From positions 16,310-80,309 of the forward strand of contig VGEB01000002.1 of assembly GCA_016869435.1 (NCBI GenBank): 64,000 nt of DNA. The letters run 5' to 3'. The notes beneath the pieces were generated by a model. That model was not told the origin of the DNA. It worked only from the letters and a program-made list of their open reading frames with translations, and searched no databases. The stretch comes from Alphaproteobacteria bacterium. GTDB taxonomy: Bacteria > Pseudomonadota > Alphaproteobacteria > Rhizobiales > Beijerinckiaceae. This document shows positions 36,587 through 44,564 of this stretch, piece by piece. Every line of letters begins with the position of its first letter. The first letter of the stretch is position 1. The translations under genes and the position numbers were made by a program.

Positions 36587-37479
36587 CCCGAGCGCTCCAG
36601 CCTGGCGAGCGCGCTGACGAATTGCGCGAGCTGCTCGGCGCGGAAATCGTTGCTCGACTGCTGGCCGCTAAAGAAGCGCTCCTTCGAGGCTGCAAAGAAC
36701 CGCTCGAAATCGTCCCGCAGCGGCGCGAATTCCGGACGTCTCAGCAGAAAGGCGGGAAGATCGGCCGAAAGCAGCGTCGCGCCGTTAGCTCTATCGAGCG
36801 CGCGATGCACCGACTGGGTCAGAGCGCCAAAATCAACGCCGCCGGACGCGATGCGCTGAGCCGAAAATTCATTCGCAAGCGCCGAGAAGACGCGCGCCTT
36901 ACGCATTTGGAAAGGCGGCCATGCGCGGTCGCGCGCAACGAGAATGAGCGCCAGCAGGGCCGCGGCGCCTGCGCCGATTGCGAAATGCCGCGGCGTCGCT
37001 TCGTCAACGAAGGCCGCCGAACCGTCCGGCCGCATATAATCGGTCGCCTCTTCCTGCTTTTGCGGCGTAATCTCACGCAAAGGCGAGACGCCGACGCGCC
37101 ACGCCGGAACCTTAACGGTCTCTGCGCCTGCGGCGGTCAAGAGAGTGAGATCGAATCCAGGAATTTCAATCTCTCTTACATCAAGCGCGACATAGAAATT
37201 CTGATAAGTGAGATCGAGACGCCACAAGCGCGCGCCGTTTTCGGAAGTCTCATGCAACTCGACGTCTCGAAGATCGAGCGAGCCGCTGAGCGCGCCGGCC
37301 TTCGGCAGGGAAGCGCGCGAAAGCGTGGCGTTCGCAGGACTCGAGACGTCGACGCGCGCATGGATGAGATCGCCGACAAAATAGCCGAACGGGCGCGCCG
37401 AGCGGATGCGCACTGCAATGTCCTGCGCGAAGGCGGGAAGCGTGGCGAAGAGCGCGAGGGCGAAACATGCAATGCGCAT
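36583..37479 (-). CDS. mxaA: MxaA protein, calcium insertion
   Basis: A 298-residue protein with a signal peptide (RIACFALALFATLPAFAQD), a periplasmic beta-rich part (VRIRSARPFGYFVGDLIHARVDV), one transmembrane helix (AIGAGAAALLALILVA) and a cytoplasmic tail. MxaA is needed for calcium incorporation into methanol dehydrogenase. I chose ATG 37479; an in-frame GTG at 37491 would overlap the mxaS stop as GTGA and fit the pattern of the operon. The 483-aa track ORF extends upstream through mxaS in a wrong frame. Confidence 0.9.
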   Translation of the reverse strand: MRIACFALALFATLPAFAQDIAVRIRSARPFGYFVGDLIHARVDVSSPANATLSRASLPKAGALSGSLDLRDVELHETSENGARLWRLDLTYQNFYVALDVREIEIPGFDLTLLTAAGAETVKVPAWRVGVSPLREITPQKQEEATDYMRPDGSAAFVDEATPRHFAIGAGAAALLALILVARDRAWPPFQMRKARVFSALANEFSAQRIASGGVDFGALTQSVHRALDRANGATLLSADLPAFLLRRPEFAPLRDDFERFFAASKERFFSGQQSSNDFRAEQLAQFVSALARLERSG

Positions 37480-37487
37480 CGCGCGCC

Positions 37488-38333
37488 TCACGCCGCCGTC
37501 AGCCGAATGCTGAGATCGACGGGATTCAAGGCATCCCTTATGTAAATCGGCGCACGACTGCGCAGCGACGCGAGACGGGCAAGACTTCGCCGGCGCGCCT
37601 GCTCTGCTTCTATCCAGCGCCGCTGGAGCGCGGGTCTCATCAGCAGCAGTCGCCGGCGTCCGCTCTCGCTGTCGCGAAGCTGCAGCAGGCCCCATTTTGG
37701 CGGCGCCACCTCGGCGGAGTCGACGAGAACGAGCGGCGCGACATCGTGCAGCGCCAGCGCATCGAGCGCCTGCTCGATAAGCCCCTCGGACCAGCGAAAA
37801 TCCGAAATGAGAAACACGAGCCTGCGGGTTGCGCCAAGAGCCGCAGCGGCGGCAAGCACGCCCTTGGCGCTCGATCCGTGGGGCGTTTCGGCGCTCAGCC
37901 TTTCGACGGCGGCGAGCGCGGCTCTTCTGGAACGCGTCGCGGGAAGCGACGCTCCTTCGATCATGGCATGTTCGAACGCAAACAGGCCAAAGCGATCGCC
38001 GACGCGCGTCGCCGAATAGGCCAGCGCCGCGCACAATTCGACCGCGACGCGAAACCTGTCGGCGGCGCCGACGAAACCCATCGAGGCTGAGAGGTCCACG
38101 AGCGCACAGACGTCGATCGCGGTTCTTTGCTCGAAGCGGCGCACATAGGTTGCGCCGAACGGATCGCGCAGCGTCGCGCGAACGTCAATACGGCGCGCGT
38201 CCGGATAGCGCATGAAAGGCGCCTGATCGCGAAAGACTCCGAATCCGCCGACTTCACTCGACGTATGGGCGCCGACGTGATTTGCGGCGAAGCGTCCGCG
38301 CGGCCGATAGAGGATGTCGATGACGCGGCTCAT
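37488..38333 (-). CDS. mxaS: MxaS, DUF58-type protein
   Basis: A 281-residue DUF58 protein (DILYRPRGRFAANHVGAHTSSEVGGFGVFRDQAPF, RRIDVRATLRDPFGATYVRRFEQRTAIDVCALVDLSASMGF). DUF58, vWA and MoxR proteins commonly act together in metalloenzyme maturation, as here. The start ATG 38333 (MSRVIDILY) overlaps the mxaR stop as ATGA; the upstream 96 residues of the track ORF are out-of-frame mxaR sequence. Confidence 0.93.
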   Translation of the reverse strand: MSRVIDILYRPRGRFAANHVGAHTSSEVGGFGVFRDQAPFMRYPDARRIDVRATLRDPFGATYVRRFEQRTAIDVCALVDLSASMGFVGAADRFRVAVELCAALAYSATRVGDRFGLFAFEHAMIEGASLPATRSRRAALAAVERLSAETPHGSSAKGVLAAAAALGATRRLVFLISDFRWSEGLIEQALDALALHDVAPLVLVDSAEVAPPKWGLLQLRDSESGRRRLLLMRPALQRRWIEAEQARRRSLARLASLRSRAPIYIRDALNPVDLSIRLTAA

Positions 38334-39361
38334 GGAACCGGCGTCGCGTCGAAAGCCGCGTGACACAGGCTCTTGACGATGTCGTCGCCGCGCAACGCGT
38401 GAATCGGATCGACGAAAATGCGGTGGGCCATGACTTCGATGAACACGTCGCGCACATCTTCCGGAATAAGATAATCGCGCCCCTCGAGCCAGGCCCGCAC
38501 GCGCGCGGCGCGCGCTAGCGCCGCCAGCGCACGGGGGCTCGCGCCACCCTTGATGAGACTGCCGACGTCGACATCCGGAAGCGACACGCCGGCGGAGTTC
38601 GGCTTGACGAGGGCCCGCCAAAGATTCAGCACATAGCGTTCGAGCGCCTCGCTCGAATTCACTTCAGTCTGAATCGCGCGCGCGACTTCGGGAATTTTGC
38701 GATAGTCGAGTGAGCCTGGCTTGACTCGTTCAAGAAGCGTTTCCGTATCATAGTACGCCGGATCGAAGACAAGTCTGCGGCGCGCGTCTTCGTCGTCCGG
38801 CGTCGCCATGGGAATTTCCATGAAGAACCTGTCCCGGGCGGCCGCCGGCAGTTCGAATGTCTCTTCGCGCTCCACCATGTTCCGGTCGGCGAACACGTTC
38901 AGAAAGGGAAAGTGATGCACGCGATTGAACGCGAAGACGCTTCGCTCGGCCATCAGCCGCAGTAAAAGCGAGTGAACCTGCGGGCGCGCGCGATTGATTT
39001 CGTTGAAAAAGAAAACCGGCAGCGTTTCCGCCAGGCGCAGCAGCTCGGCGGGATCGACGCGGGGGCGACCGTCGTCGCCGAGATAGGTGTGATAGAGAAG
39101 GTCGCTGGGCATCATGTCGACCGTGCCCTCGACACGGACGAAATCGCCGCCGAGCGCCCGCGACACTGAGCGCAGCAGCGTCGTCTTGCCGACTCCCACA
39201 TCACCTTCGATCAGCACATGCCCGCGCGCGAAAATGCAGATCGTTACAAGCCGAATGACGCGCGCCTGCCCGAGAACGGCTTTCTGAATTTCCCGCTCGA
39301 ACTCAAGGGCGCGCTCGCGCCAATCGGCGAGCTTCTCGACGATGGGGAACGTATCGTTCAA
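38330..39361 (-). CDS. mxaR: MxaR, MoxR-family AAA ATPase
   Basis: A 343-residue chaperone-like ATPase, founder type of the MoxR family, needed for active methanol dehydrogenase. It has LVTICIFARGHVLIEGDVGVGKTTLLRSVS (Walker A), FFFNEINRARPQVHSLLLRLMAERS (Walker B region, with Asn where MoxR proteins usually have Asp), FADRNMVEREETFELPAAARDRF (sensor) and the C-terminal lid. The predicted start is TTG 39361, with AAGG only a few bases upstream; no ATG or GTG lies in a better place, so the start is uncertain. It follows a terminator-like hairpin after mxaI. Confidence 0.92.
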   Translation of the reverse strand: MNDTFPIVEKLADWRERALEFEREIQKAVLGQARVIRLVTICIFARGHVLIEGDVGVGKTTLLRSVSRALGGDFVRVEGTVDMMPSDLLYHTYLGDDGRPRVDPAELLRLAETLPVFFFNEINRARPQVHSLLLRLMAERSVFAFNRVHHFPFLNVFADRNMVEREETFELPAAARDRFFMEIPMATPDDEDARRRLVFDPAYYDTETLLERVKPGSLDYRKIPEVARAIQTEVNSSEALERYVLNLWRALVKPNSAGVSLPDVDVGSLIKGGASPRALAALARAARVRAWLEGRDYLIPEDVRDVFIEVMAHRIFVDPIHALRGDDIVKSLCHAAFDATPVP

Positions 39362-39379
39362 GGCCTGACCTTAGCCCGA

Positions 39380-39459
39380 CAAAAAGAAGAGCGGCCACGA
39401 TCTCGGGAACGGGGCCGATGCGCCGTTGTCGAATGCGCCGGCTCCAGATCGTGGCCGCT
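39380..39459 (-). terminator. attenuator-like terminator between mxaI and mxaR
   Basis: Read on the minus strand, AGCGGCCACGATCT pairs perfectly (14 bp) with AGATCGTGGCCGCT around a GC-rich loop that can pair further (GGAGCCGG/CGGCCCC). The second arm is followed directly by CTTCTTTTTG. It begins 30 bp after the mxaI stop and lies just before mxaR. It would let most transcripts end after the structural genes mxaFJGI. Confidence 0.8.
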
Positions 39460-39489
39460 AGATTCATCGCGCTCTTATCGCGATGAAAC

Positions 39490-39780
39490 CTATTGAGCGA
39501 TCTTGCTCACGTCATATTCCCACTTGCCGGTCTTCTTGAAATTTTCGACCCGCTTCTTGTTACGCTCTTCCATACCCTCGATCGACGCCTGTTGCTTGGC
39601 GATCTCCTTGGGGTCGTGCTTGGGGTCATATTTTGACCCCTCAACCTTGTCCGGGAAGCCGGGCTTGGGCTCCCAGCAATTGCCAGGCGCCTTGCACTTG
39701 GTGCCGTCATAGGCGAGGGCGCCGCCCGCGCCGAACAAAATGCCGACGGCGAGCGCCGCGGCGAAATGCATCTTACGCAT
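39490..39780 (-). CDS. mxaI: methanol dehydrogenase small (beta) subunit
   Basis: The small subunit of the periplasmic heterotetrameric PQQ methanol dehydrogenase. From ATG 39780 (MRKMHFAAALAVG; RBS GGAGGAAACTGGG) a signal peptide ends at GALA and the mature protein YDGTKCKAPGNCWEPKPGFPDKVEGSKYDPKHD... follows, with the two cysteines of the family and a lysine-rich C-terminal helix. The length of 96 residues is normal. Its presence marks this as the MxaFI, not the XoxF, enzyme. Confidence 0.97.
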   Translation of the reverse strand: MRKMHFAAALAVGILFGAGGALAYDGTKCKAPGNCWEPKPGFPDKVEGSKYDPKHDPKEIAKQQASIEGMEERNKKRVENFKKTGKWEYDVSKIAQ

Positions 39781-39847
39781 CCCAGTTTCCTCCCTTTGCG
39801 AGGCCTGCGCCTCGATGTTTGCGCCCCCGGCGACGGCGGCGTGAAAA

Positions 39848-40429
39848 CTACTTCGCCTTTGGCGGGCATTTGCCGGGCGGATTGTCCGGCAGCGTCTCAT
39901 GGCCAGCGTAAGGCTTGAACTGCTTGCGCTGCTCGGCGGTGAGCCAAGTCGCCTTCTCTGGCGCGTCCTTGAAGAGATGGCGGATCCAGGCCATTACCTT
40001 CAGCATCTCGTCGAGCGTAAGGTTTTCGTACTGGGGCCCCATGGACGCCTGCGCGCCGCCATAGATCGTCGAGAAGAAGCCTTCGTCGGTTTCGTTCTGC
40101 GGATAGGTCCAATAGGCGTCGTTAAGACCTGGGCCGATCTTTCCTTCGGCAAGGTGGCCATGACAGCCTGAACAGGCGGAAAGGAAGATTTGTTCTCCCT
40201 GTTTGAGGCAGCTTACGTCCTCGTTATAGGGATTCTTTCCGCTCGCCATGAATTGCTTGACGCCTTCGGTGTCCCTTCCTTCGGGCAGCGCATCGTCGAA
40301 CTTGAGCACTTCGCCGGTGATGGTGTTGCGGAACGTGATCCCTGCGGTCTGGGCGATGGCGCCGAGCGCAATGAGGCTCGCCGCAACGCCGATGAGATAG
40401 ACCGAAACGCTTCCTTTTCTTATCGACAC
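39848..40429 (-). CDS. mxaG: cytochrome cL, electron acceptor of methanol dehydrogenase
   Basis: A 193-residue periplasmic cytochrome. It has a signal peptide (SVYLIGVAASLIALGAIAQT), the GITFRNTITGEVLKFDDALPEGRDT start of the mature protein, one haem site CSGCH, and the CxL-type middle part GPGLNDAYWTYPQNETDEGFFSTIYGGAQASMGPQ. It takes electrons directly from methanol dehydrogenase. The start is GTG 40429; there is no ATG nearby. It lies between mxaJ and mxaI in the conserved order. Confidence 0.96.
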   Translation of the reverse strand: MSIRKGSVSVYLIGVAASLIALGAIAQTAGITFRNTITGEVLKFDDALPEGRDTEGVKQFMASGKNPYNEDVSCLKQGEQIFLSACSGCHGHLAEGKIGPGLNDAYWTYPQNETDEGFFSTIYGGAQASMGPQYENLTLDEMLKVMAWIRHLFKDAPEKATWLTAEQRKQFKPYAGHETLPDNPPGKCPPKAK

Positions 40430-40466
40430 TTAGTTCTCTTCCTGCTTTTGTTGGCGCGCCGCGCAT

Positions 40467-41381
40467 CTATTGGGTGACGGGCAGAAGGGGAACGCCTTCC
40501 GCCTTGAGGATTTCGTCGATCTGTGGCCGCGCAGCGACAAGCGCCTGGTCGATTTCCGACAGCAAGGCCTTGTCGTCGCGTCGCACCGCCACCGATTGAT
40601 CGAAGCGCTGCGGCACTTTTCCGCCGCTGCTCTTCGTGGCGTCGTCTTCGATCAGCGTCATCCGGAGAGGGATCGTCGAGGATTTGACGTAACGCGCAAC
40701 GTCCGGCGCGAATCCGACCGCGATATCGGCCGACCCGCTCACCACCTCGCCGACCATGCGGGCGGGATCGATCTGCGTATATTGGTTGCGCGGCGATTTG
40801 AAATTCACCAGCGAATAGAGATAGGCCATGTTGTCTTCATACTGGCCCATGTCCTTGAGCAGCAGTTCGCCGGGAGAGCCGAAAGCGACGACGATGTGGC
40901 CAAGCTTTTTCAGCCGTGCGTCTGACCATGACTTTACGTCGAGGTCGCGATCGGCGCGGCTGACGAAGACGTAGCCGGTCCGATAGTACGGCTTCGAGCT
41001 CGCCACGCGCGGGTCTCCCGTGTCGAGGCCGATGATGACGTCGCAGAGCTTCTTGTCGAGGTAATCGCGCACGAGATAGATCGCCGGCCGCTGCGACCAT
41101 ACGAACTGCGCCTTGCGCTTCATGGCGTCGGCAAGCGCAACGCCGATCTTGTTTTCGAGACCCGATCCGTCTTCCATCGACAGCGGCGGCTGATTCTTCG
41201 CCGCGCAGATCCGAAGCGTATTGGGATCGGCCGGCTGCGCCTGCTCTGGCGTCGGCGAAGGCGCCGCATTGGACACAGCGTCGCTGGAGCCGCCAAAGGA
41301 CGCGCCATTCGCGCCGGCGCTCGCGAAAGCCATGACGAGCGCGCCGCTGAGACCGAGAGATAAGCGAGTGATCCGCGACAT
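40467..41381 (-). CDS. mxaJ: MxaJ, periplasmic binding-protein-like MDH accessory protein
   Basis: A 304-residue exported protein of the solute-binding protein (family 3) fold, essential for methanol dehydrogenase in Methylobacterium although its ligand is not known. A signal peptide (ITRLSLGLSGALVMAFASAGANGAS) is followed by a Pro/Ala-rich linker and LRICAAKNQPPLSMEDGSGLENKIGVALADAM, RPAIYLVRDYLDKKLCDVIIGLDTGDPRV. It lies directly after mxaF. Confidence 0.95.
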   Translation of the reverse strand: MSRITRLSLGLSGALVMAFASAGANGASFGGSSDAVSNAAPSPTPEQAQPADPNTLRICAAKNQPPLSMEDGSGLENKIGVALADAMKRKAQFVWSQRPAIYLVRDYLDKKLCDVIIGLDTGDPRVASSKPYYRTGYVFVSRADRDLDVKSWSDARLKKLGHIVVAFGSPGELLLKDMGQYEDNMAYLYSLVNFKSPRNQYTQIDPARMVGEVVSGSADIAVGFAPDVARYVKSSTIPLRMTLIEDDATKSSGGKVPQRFDQSVAVRRDDKALLSEIDQALVAARPQIDEILKAEGVPLLPVTQ

Positions 41382-41406
41382 TGTTATATTCCGTGATCAT
41401 TTCGAT

Positions 41407-41444
41407 AGCCTGCCCAGACGCACGGGGGCGCGTCCGAGCAGGCT
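41407..41444 (-). other. long hairpin between mxaF and mxaJ
   Basis: AGCCTGC-CCA-GACGC and GCGTC-CGA-GCAGGCT form a two-part stem (7 + 5 bp, internal loop) with an 8-nt loop, 48 bp after the mxaF stop. There is no T-run. Such structures often protect the 3' end of the upstream cistron, which would keep mxaF mRNA above the other mxa messages. Confidence 0.6.
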
Positions 41445-41491
41445 TCTCGCAGCCGCCCAAGGCGGGGAGAGATCGATGGAGCGACAGGCGA

Positions 41492-43366
41492 TCAGTTCGC
41501 CTTGTATTCGCCTACGCTTAGATCGTCGTAGGGGCTCTTGCCATCAAGCGAGAACACCATCACGCCGCCGCCCATCTGGGTGTAGTTGGCGAGCTGCTTG
41601 AAGGCGCCGACCGCGCCGAGACCGGCCGTCGGATCCTGGAGGTCGAACACGAGACCAACGCCCGGCCAACCGCCAACGCCGTACATGATGGCGACATATT
41701 CGACGCCCTTGTGCTGATAGACGATCGGATGGCCGATGACGCCCGAGGGGAGTTTGAACTTCCACAGCAGTTCGCCGGTGTCGCTATGGCGCGCCTTGAT
41801 GAAGCCGTCGAGCGTTCCGTAGAACACCACATTGCCGGCGGTCGCGGCGGTGCCGCCCCAGACGGCGAAGCGCTCCAACTTCTCCCATTTGAACTTGCCG
41901 GTGATGGCGTTGTAGGCCTTGATCTGACCGAGGCCTTCACCCTTCTGGCGATCGCCCTTCGGACCTGGATACATGTTCAGCGTCGCGCCGACGAAGAACT
42001 GACCCGCGCGGTAGGGAAGCATGAAGGGCTCCCAGTCCATGCAGATATGGTTCACGCCGAGGAAGAACAGCTCCTTGGTCGGATCGTAGGAGTCGAGACC
42101 CTGGTTGTGATAGCCCATCGCCGACGGACAGACGTCCTTGGCGAGGTGATCCATGCGCGTGCCATATTCCGGATCCCGCACCGGCAGGCCGCTCTTTAGA
42201 TCGACCTTCTTGAACACATTGACCGTGTCGTCGATCTTGTCGGCGGAGATCAGCGTGCCGTCGGTGCGGTCGAGCGTGTAGACGATGCCGTTGCGGTCAG
42301 GGTGGGTCAGCAGCTTGCGCGGCTTGCCGTCCTTGTCCTTCTGCTCGCTGAGCATCATGAAGTTGATGCCGGCGTAGTCCCATTCGTCGTGCGGCGTCTT
42401 CTGATAGCCGAACTTCGCCTCGCCCGTGTTGAGATCGCGACCCCAGATGGTCATGGTCCACTTGTTGTCGCCGGGACGCATGGTCTCGTTCCACGGCGCC
42501 GGATTGCCGCTGCCGTAATAGACGAGGTTTGTGCCCGGGTCATAAGCGAACCAGCCCCAGTTGGTGCCGCCGCCGATCTTCCAGGCGTCGCCTTCCCAGG
42601 TCGCGGTGCCGAGGCCCTTCTGGCCGTAATGCGGATTGGCCTTGTTGAAGTCATCGCCGATCAGCACGTCGGAGTCCGGACCCGTCGCATAGGCGCGCCA
42701 CTTCTGCTCGCCGGTGCGCACGTCATAGGCGGTCATGTAGCCGCGCACGCCAAGCTCGGCGCCCGAGCTGCCGATGAGCACAATGTCCTTATAGATGTGA
42801 GGCGCAACGGTCAGCGTCGATCCGACCTTGAAATCGGAGTTTTCAATCTTCCAGTATTCCTCGCCGGTGTCGGCGTTCAGCGCGACGACGTGGCCGTCAA
42901 GCAGCGTCTTGACGATAAGCGAGGGCGTCTTGCCGTCGCTGGGCCAGTAGGCAAGACCACGATTGACGATGTCGCAGCAGGCGACGGCGCGCGCAGCGGC
43001 GTTCTGCTTGGGCTTATGCTGCCAGAGAATACGGGTCGGGTCATCGAGGTTGAGCGCAAACGTATTGTTGGGGAAGGACGTATGAACATACATTTTGCCG
43101 TCGACGACGATCGGCGAACCCTCATGGCCGCTCAGCAGACCGGTCGAGAACGACCAGGCGACCTTCAGATTCTTGACGTTGTCCGCATTGACCTGGGTCA
43201 GCGTGCTGTAGTGGTTGGAGCTGTAGTTCTTGCCCTGCATCGCCCAGTTGTTTTCGCTCTTCGTCAGAGATTCGAGCTTGTCTTCGGCGACTGCGGCGGA
43301 CATCGTCACGACCGGCGCCGCGAGCAGCACGGACAATAGGGATACGGAATTCAGCAGTTTCCTCAT
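41492..43366 (-). CDS. mxaF: methanol dehydrogenase large (alpha) subunit, Ca-dependent
   Basis: Oxidises methanol to formaldehyde in the periplasm with PQQ and calcium, passing electrons to MxaG. From ATG 43366 (AGGAGG 8 bp upstream) the 624-residue preprotein has a signal peptide ([25 protein letters not shown]). It shows the vicinal disulfide (AVACCD), [28 protein letters not shown], and the propeller W-motifs. The segment [15 protein letters not shown] has Ala where lanthanide-dependent XoxF has Asp (WDYDG), so this is the calcium type. mxaJ, G and I follow on the same strand. Confidence 0.98.
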   Translation of the reverse strand: MRKLLNSVSLLSVLLAAPVVTMSAAVAEDKLESLTKSENNWAMQGKNYSSNHYSTLTQVNADNVKNLKVAWSFSTGLLSGHEGSPIVVDGKMYVHTSFPNNTFALNLDDPTRILWQHKPKQNAAARAVACCDIVNRGLAYWPSDGKTPSLIVKTLLDGHVVALNADTGEEYWKIENSDFKVGSTLTVAPHIYKDIVLIGSSGAELGVRGYMTAYDVRTGEQKWRAYATGPDSDVLIGDDFNKANPHYGQKGLGTATWEGDAWKIGGGTNWGWFAYDPGTNLVYYGSGNPAPWNETMRPGDNKWTMTIWGRDLNTGEAKFGYQKTPHDEWDYAGINFMMLSEQKDKDGKPRKLLTHPDRNGIVYTLDRTDGTLISADKIDDTVNVFKKVDLKSGLPVRDPEYGTRMDHLAKDVCPSAMGYHNQGLDSYDPTKELFFLGVNHICMDWEPFMLPYRAGQFFVGATLNMYPGPKGDRQKGEGLGQIKAYNAITGKFKWEKLERFAVWGGTAATAGNVVFYGTLDGFIKARHSDTGELLWKFKLPSGVIGHPIVYQHKGVEYVAIMYGVGGWPGVGLVFDLQDPTAGLGAVGAFKQLANYTQMGGGVMVFSLDGKSPYDDLSVGEYKAN

Positions 43367-43522
43367 GGACGAGTCCTCCTGCAACATCGCCCGGACGCCT
43401 TTACGGCTTCTTGGACGGCGACGTCGCCCCGCAGATAGACGGCTAGAAATGCGCCGTCACGGTTTTTCACGGTCGCTTGTTCTCGCTGCGCGTCGGCGCA
43501 AATTCGAGAGACGATCCGCGGG

Positions 43523-43552
43523 CATATAAGTTTAAGCGCAAGTCCGAGTCTT
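43523..43552 (-). promoter_or_regulatory. candidate mxaF promoter
   Basis: On the minus strand AAGACT (43547-43552) and TATATG (43523-43528) are 18 bp apart. The Methylobacterium mxaF promoter has AAGACA at -35 and a long untranslated leader. Start of transcription would be near 43516, giving a leader of about 150 nt before the mxaF ATG. It lies between mxaF and the divergent protease gene. The assignment is by pattern only. Confidence 0.45.
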
Positions 43553-43687
43553 CACGATTTATCGGTAATGTTCCTCGGGAAGAAATGGTATGCCTACTCC
43601 CGATACGTCCCGACGGCCGAAGCCTTGACGCAGAGTCGCAGGCAGATTTTGTTGAGGACCATCCTCTCCGCTCCGCCACGAGATCGA

Positions 43688-44563
43688 ATGTTGGAAGCTT
43701 TTGCGCGAAGGAATTCGCCTGCGTTAAATCGATACGCGTCGTTTCGACTCGGCCGCGGCTCATTCGCCGTTCGGCGCGCCGTCGCGCTGGTCGCGCTGAT
43801 GCTGATCGGCGCGGCGCTCGCGCGCATTGGCGGACCGACCGCTCACGCGGCGCTCTATCCAGACGACAGGCGAAAGGCGATGACGGAAGCCGACGCGGAT
43901 CGCTTTTCCGGCGCCGGCGTGCTGATGTGCTACTCCGACTATGGAACGCTTGAGCGCGCGGCGGCGGCCTGGCTCATCGCTTCCCAAGATCTCGTCGTGT
44001 TGAACGCGCACAACTTCGTCGACCGACGCCTCGTCCCAACGCATCCGGTGACGGATTGCTTCTTCAGGATCGCAGGCGGGGACTATTATTTCGATGAAGA
44101 CAGCCTTCGCGTCGGCGCATCCGTCGAGTCGAAAAGTCTGCATATCACCGACGACTGGGCGCTGCTGCGGCTGCTGCAGCCGACGCCCGAACGCGTGAAA
44201 CCTCAGCCCGCGCCAGATGTCAGCGATATTGTCACCGGAGCGCGATTGAAAGTGGTGATGGTCTCGCCGGCCGGACACTCCAACACGCGCCTCGCCGCCA
44301 CAACAGAGTCATGCGACATCTACCGGGTCGACGAACCGACCGAAGGTCACGTGCGGCGCGCGCGTCACGACTGCAACGACGGCTATGGCGGCTCGGGCTC
44401 GGGCATCTTTACCGAAGACGGCCGTTTGATCGCCATGCACAGCGCTTCGCTCGACATGAATCAGAAGCGGCCGTTCGACGTTGAGACGCATTACGGCTCG
44501 GCGATGCTTTTCGAAGGCGAACTCGCCGCGGCGATCCGCGACGCGGCGACGAAGCCGCGCTAG
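43688..44563 (+). CDS. trypsin-like serine protease, divergent from mxaF
   Basis: A predicted exported or membrane-anchored protease of about 291 residues. A basic stretch and hydrophobic helix (RRAVALVALMLIGAALARIGG) precede a domain with a plausible catalytic triad: His in LNAHNF, Asp in TDDWALLRL and Ser in YGGSGSGIF. GGSGSGIF is the trypsin-fold GxSGS type. The start is uncertain: I prefer ATG 43688 because ATG 43568 has no ribosome binding site and lies in the likely mxaF promoter region. In Methylobacterium the divergent gene here is mxaW, which this does not resemble as far as I recall. The function is unknown. Confidence 0.78.
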   Translation: MLEAFARRNSPALNRYASFRLGRGSFAVRRAVALVALMLIGAALARIGGPTAHAALYPDDRRKAMTEADADRFSGAGVLMCYSDYGTLERAAAAWLIASQDLVVLNAHNFVDRRLVPTHPVTDCFFRIAGGDYYFDEDSLRVGASVESKSLHITDDWALLRLLQPTPERVKPQPAPDVSDIVTGARLKVVMVSPAGHSNTRLAATTESCDIYRVDEPTEGHVRRARHDCNDGYGGSGSGIFTEDGRLIAMHSASLDMNQKRPFDVETHYGSAMLFEGELAAAIRDAATKPR

Positions 44564-44564
44564 C

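Noticed and set aside
41492-43366. XoxF (lanthanide-type) methanol dehydrogenase
   Set aside because: The diagnostic Asp is Ala and mxaI/mxaJ/mxaG/mxaRSACKLD accompany the gene, so it is MxaF.
43568-43687. mxaW or a longer N-terminus of the protease
   Set aside because: The 40-residue extension has no ribosome binding site at ATG 43568, overlaps the likely mxaF promoter side and does not resemble a signal peptide.
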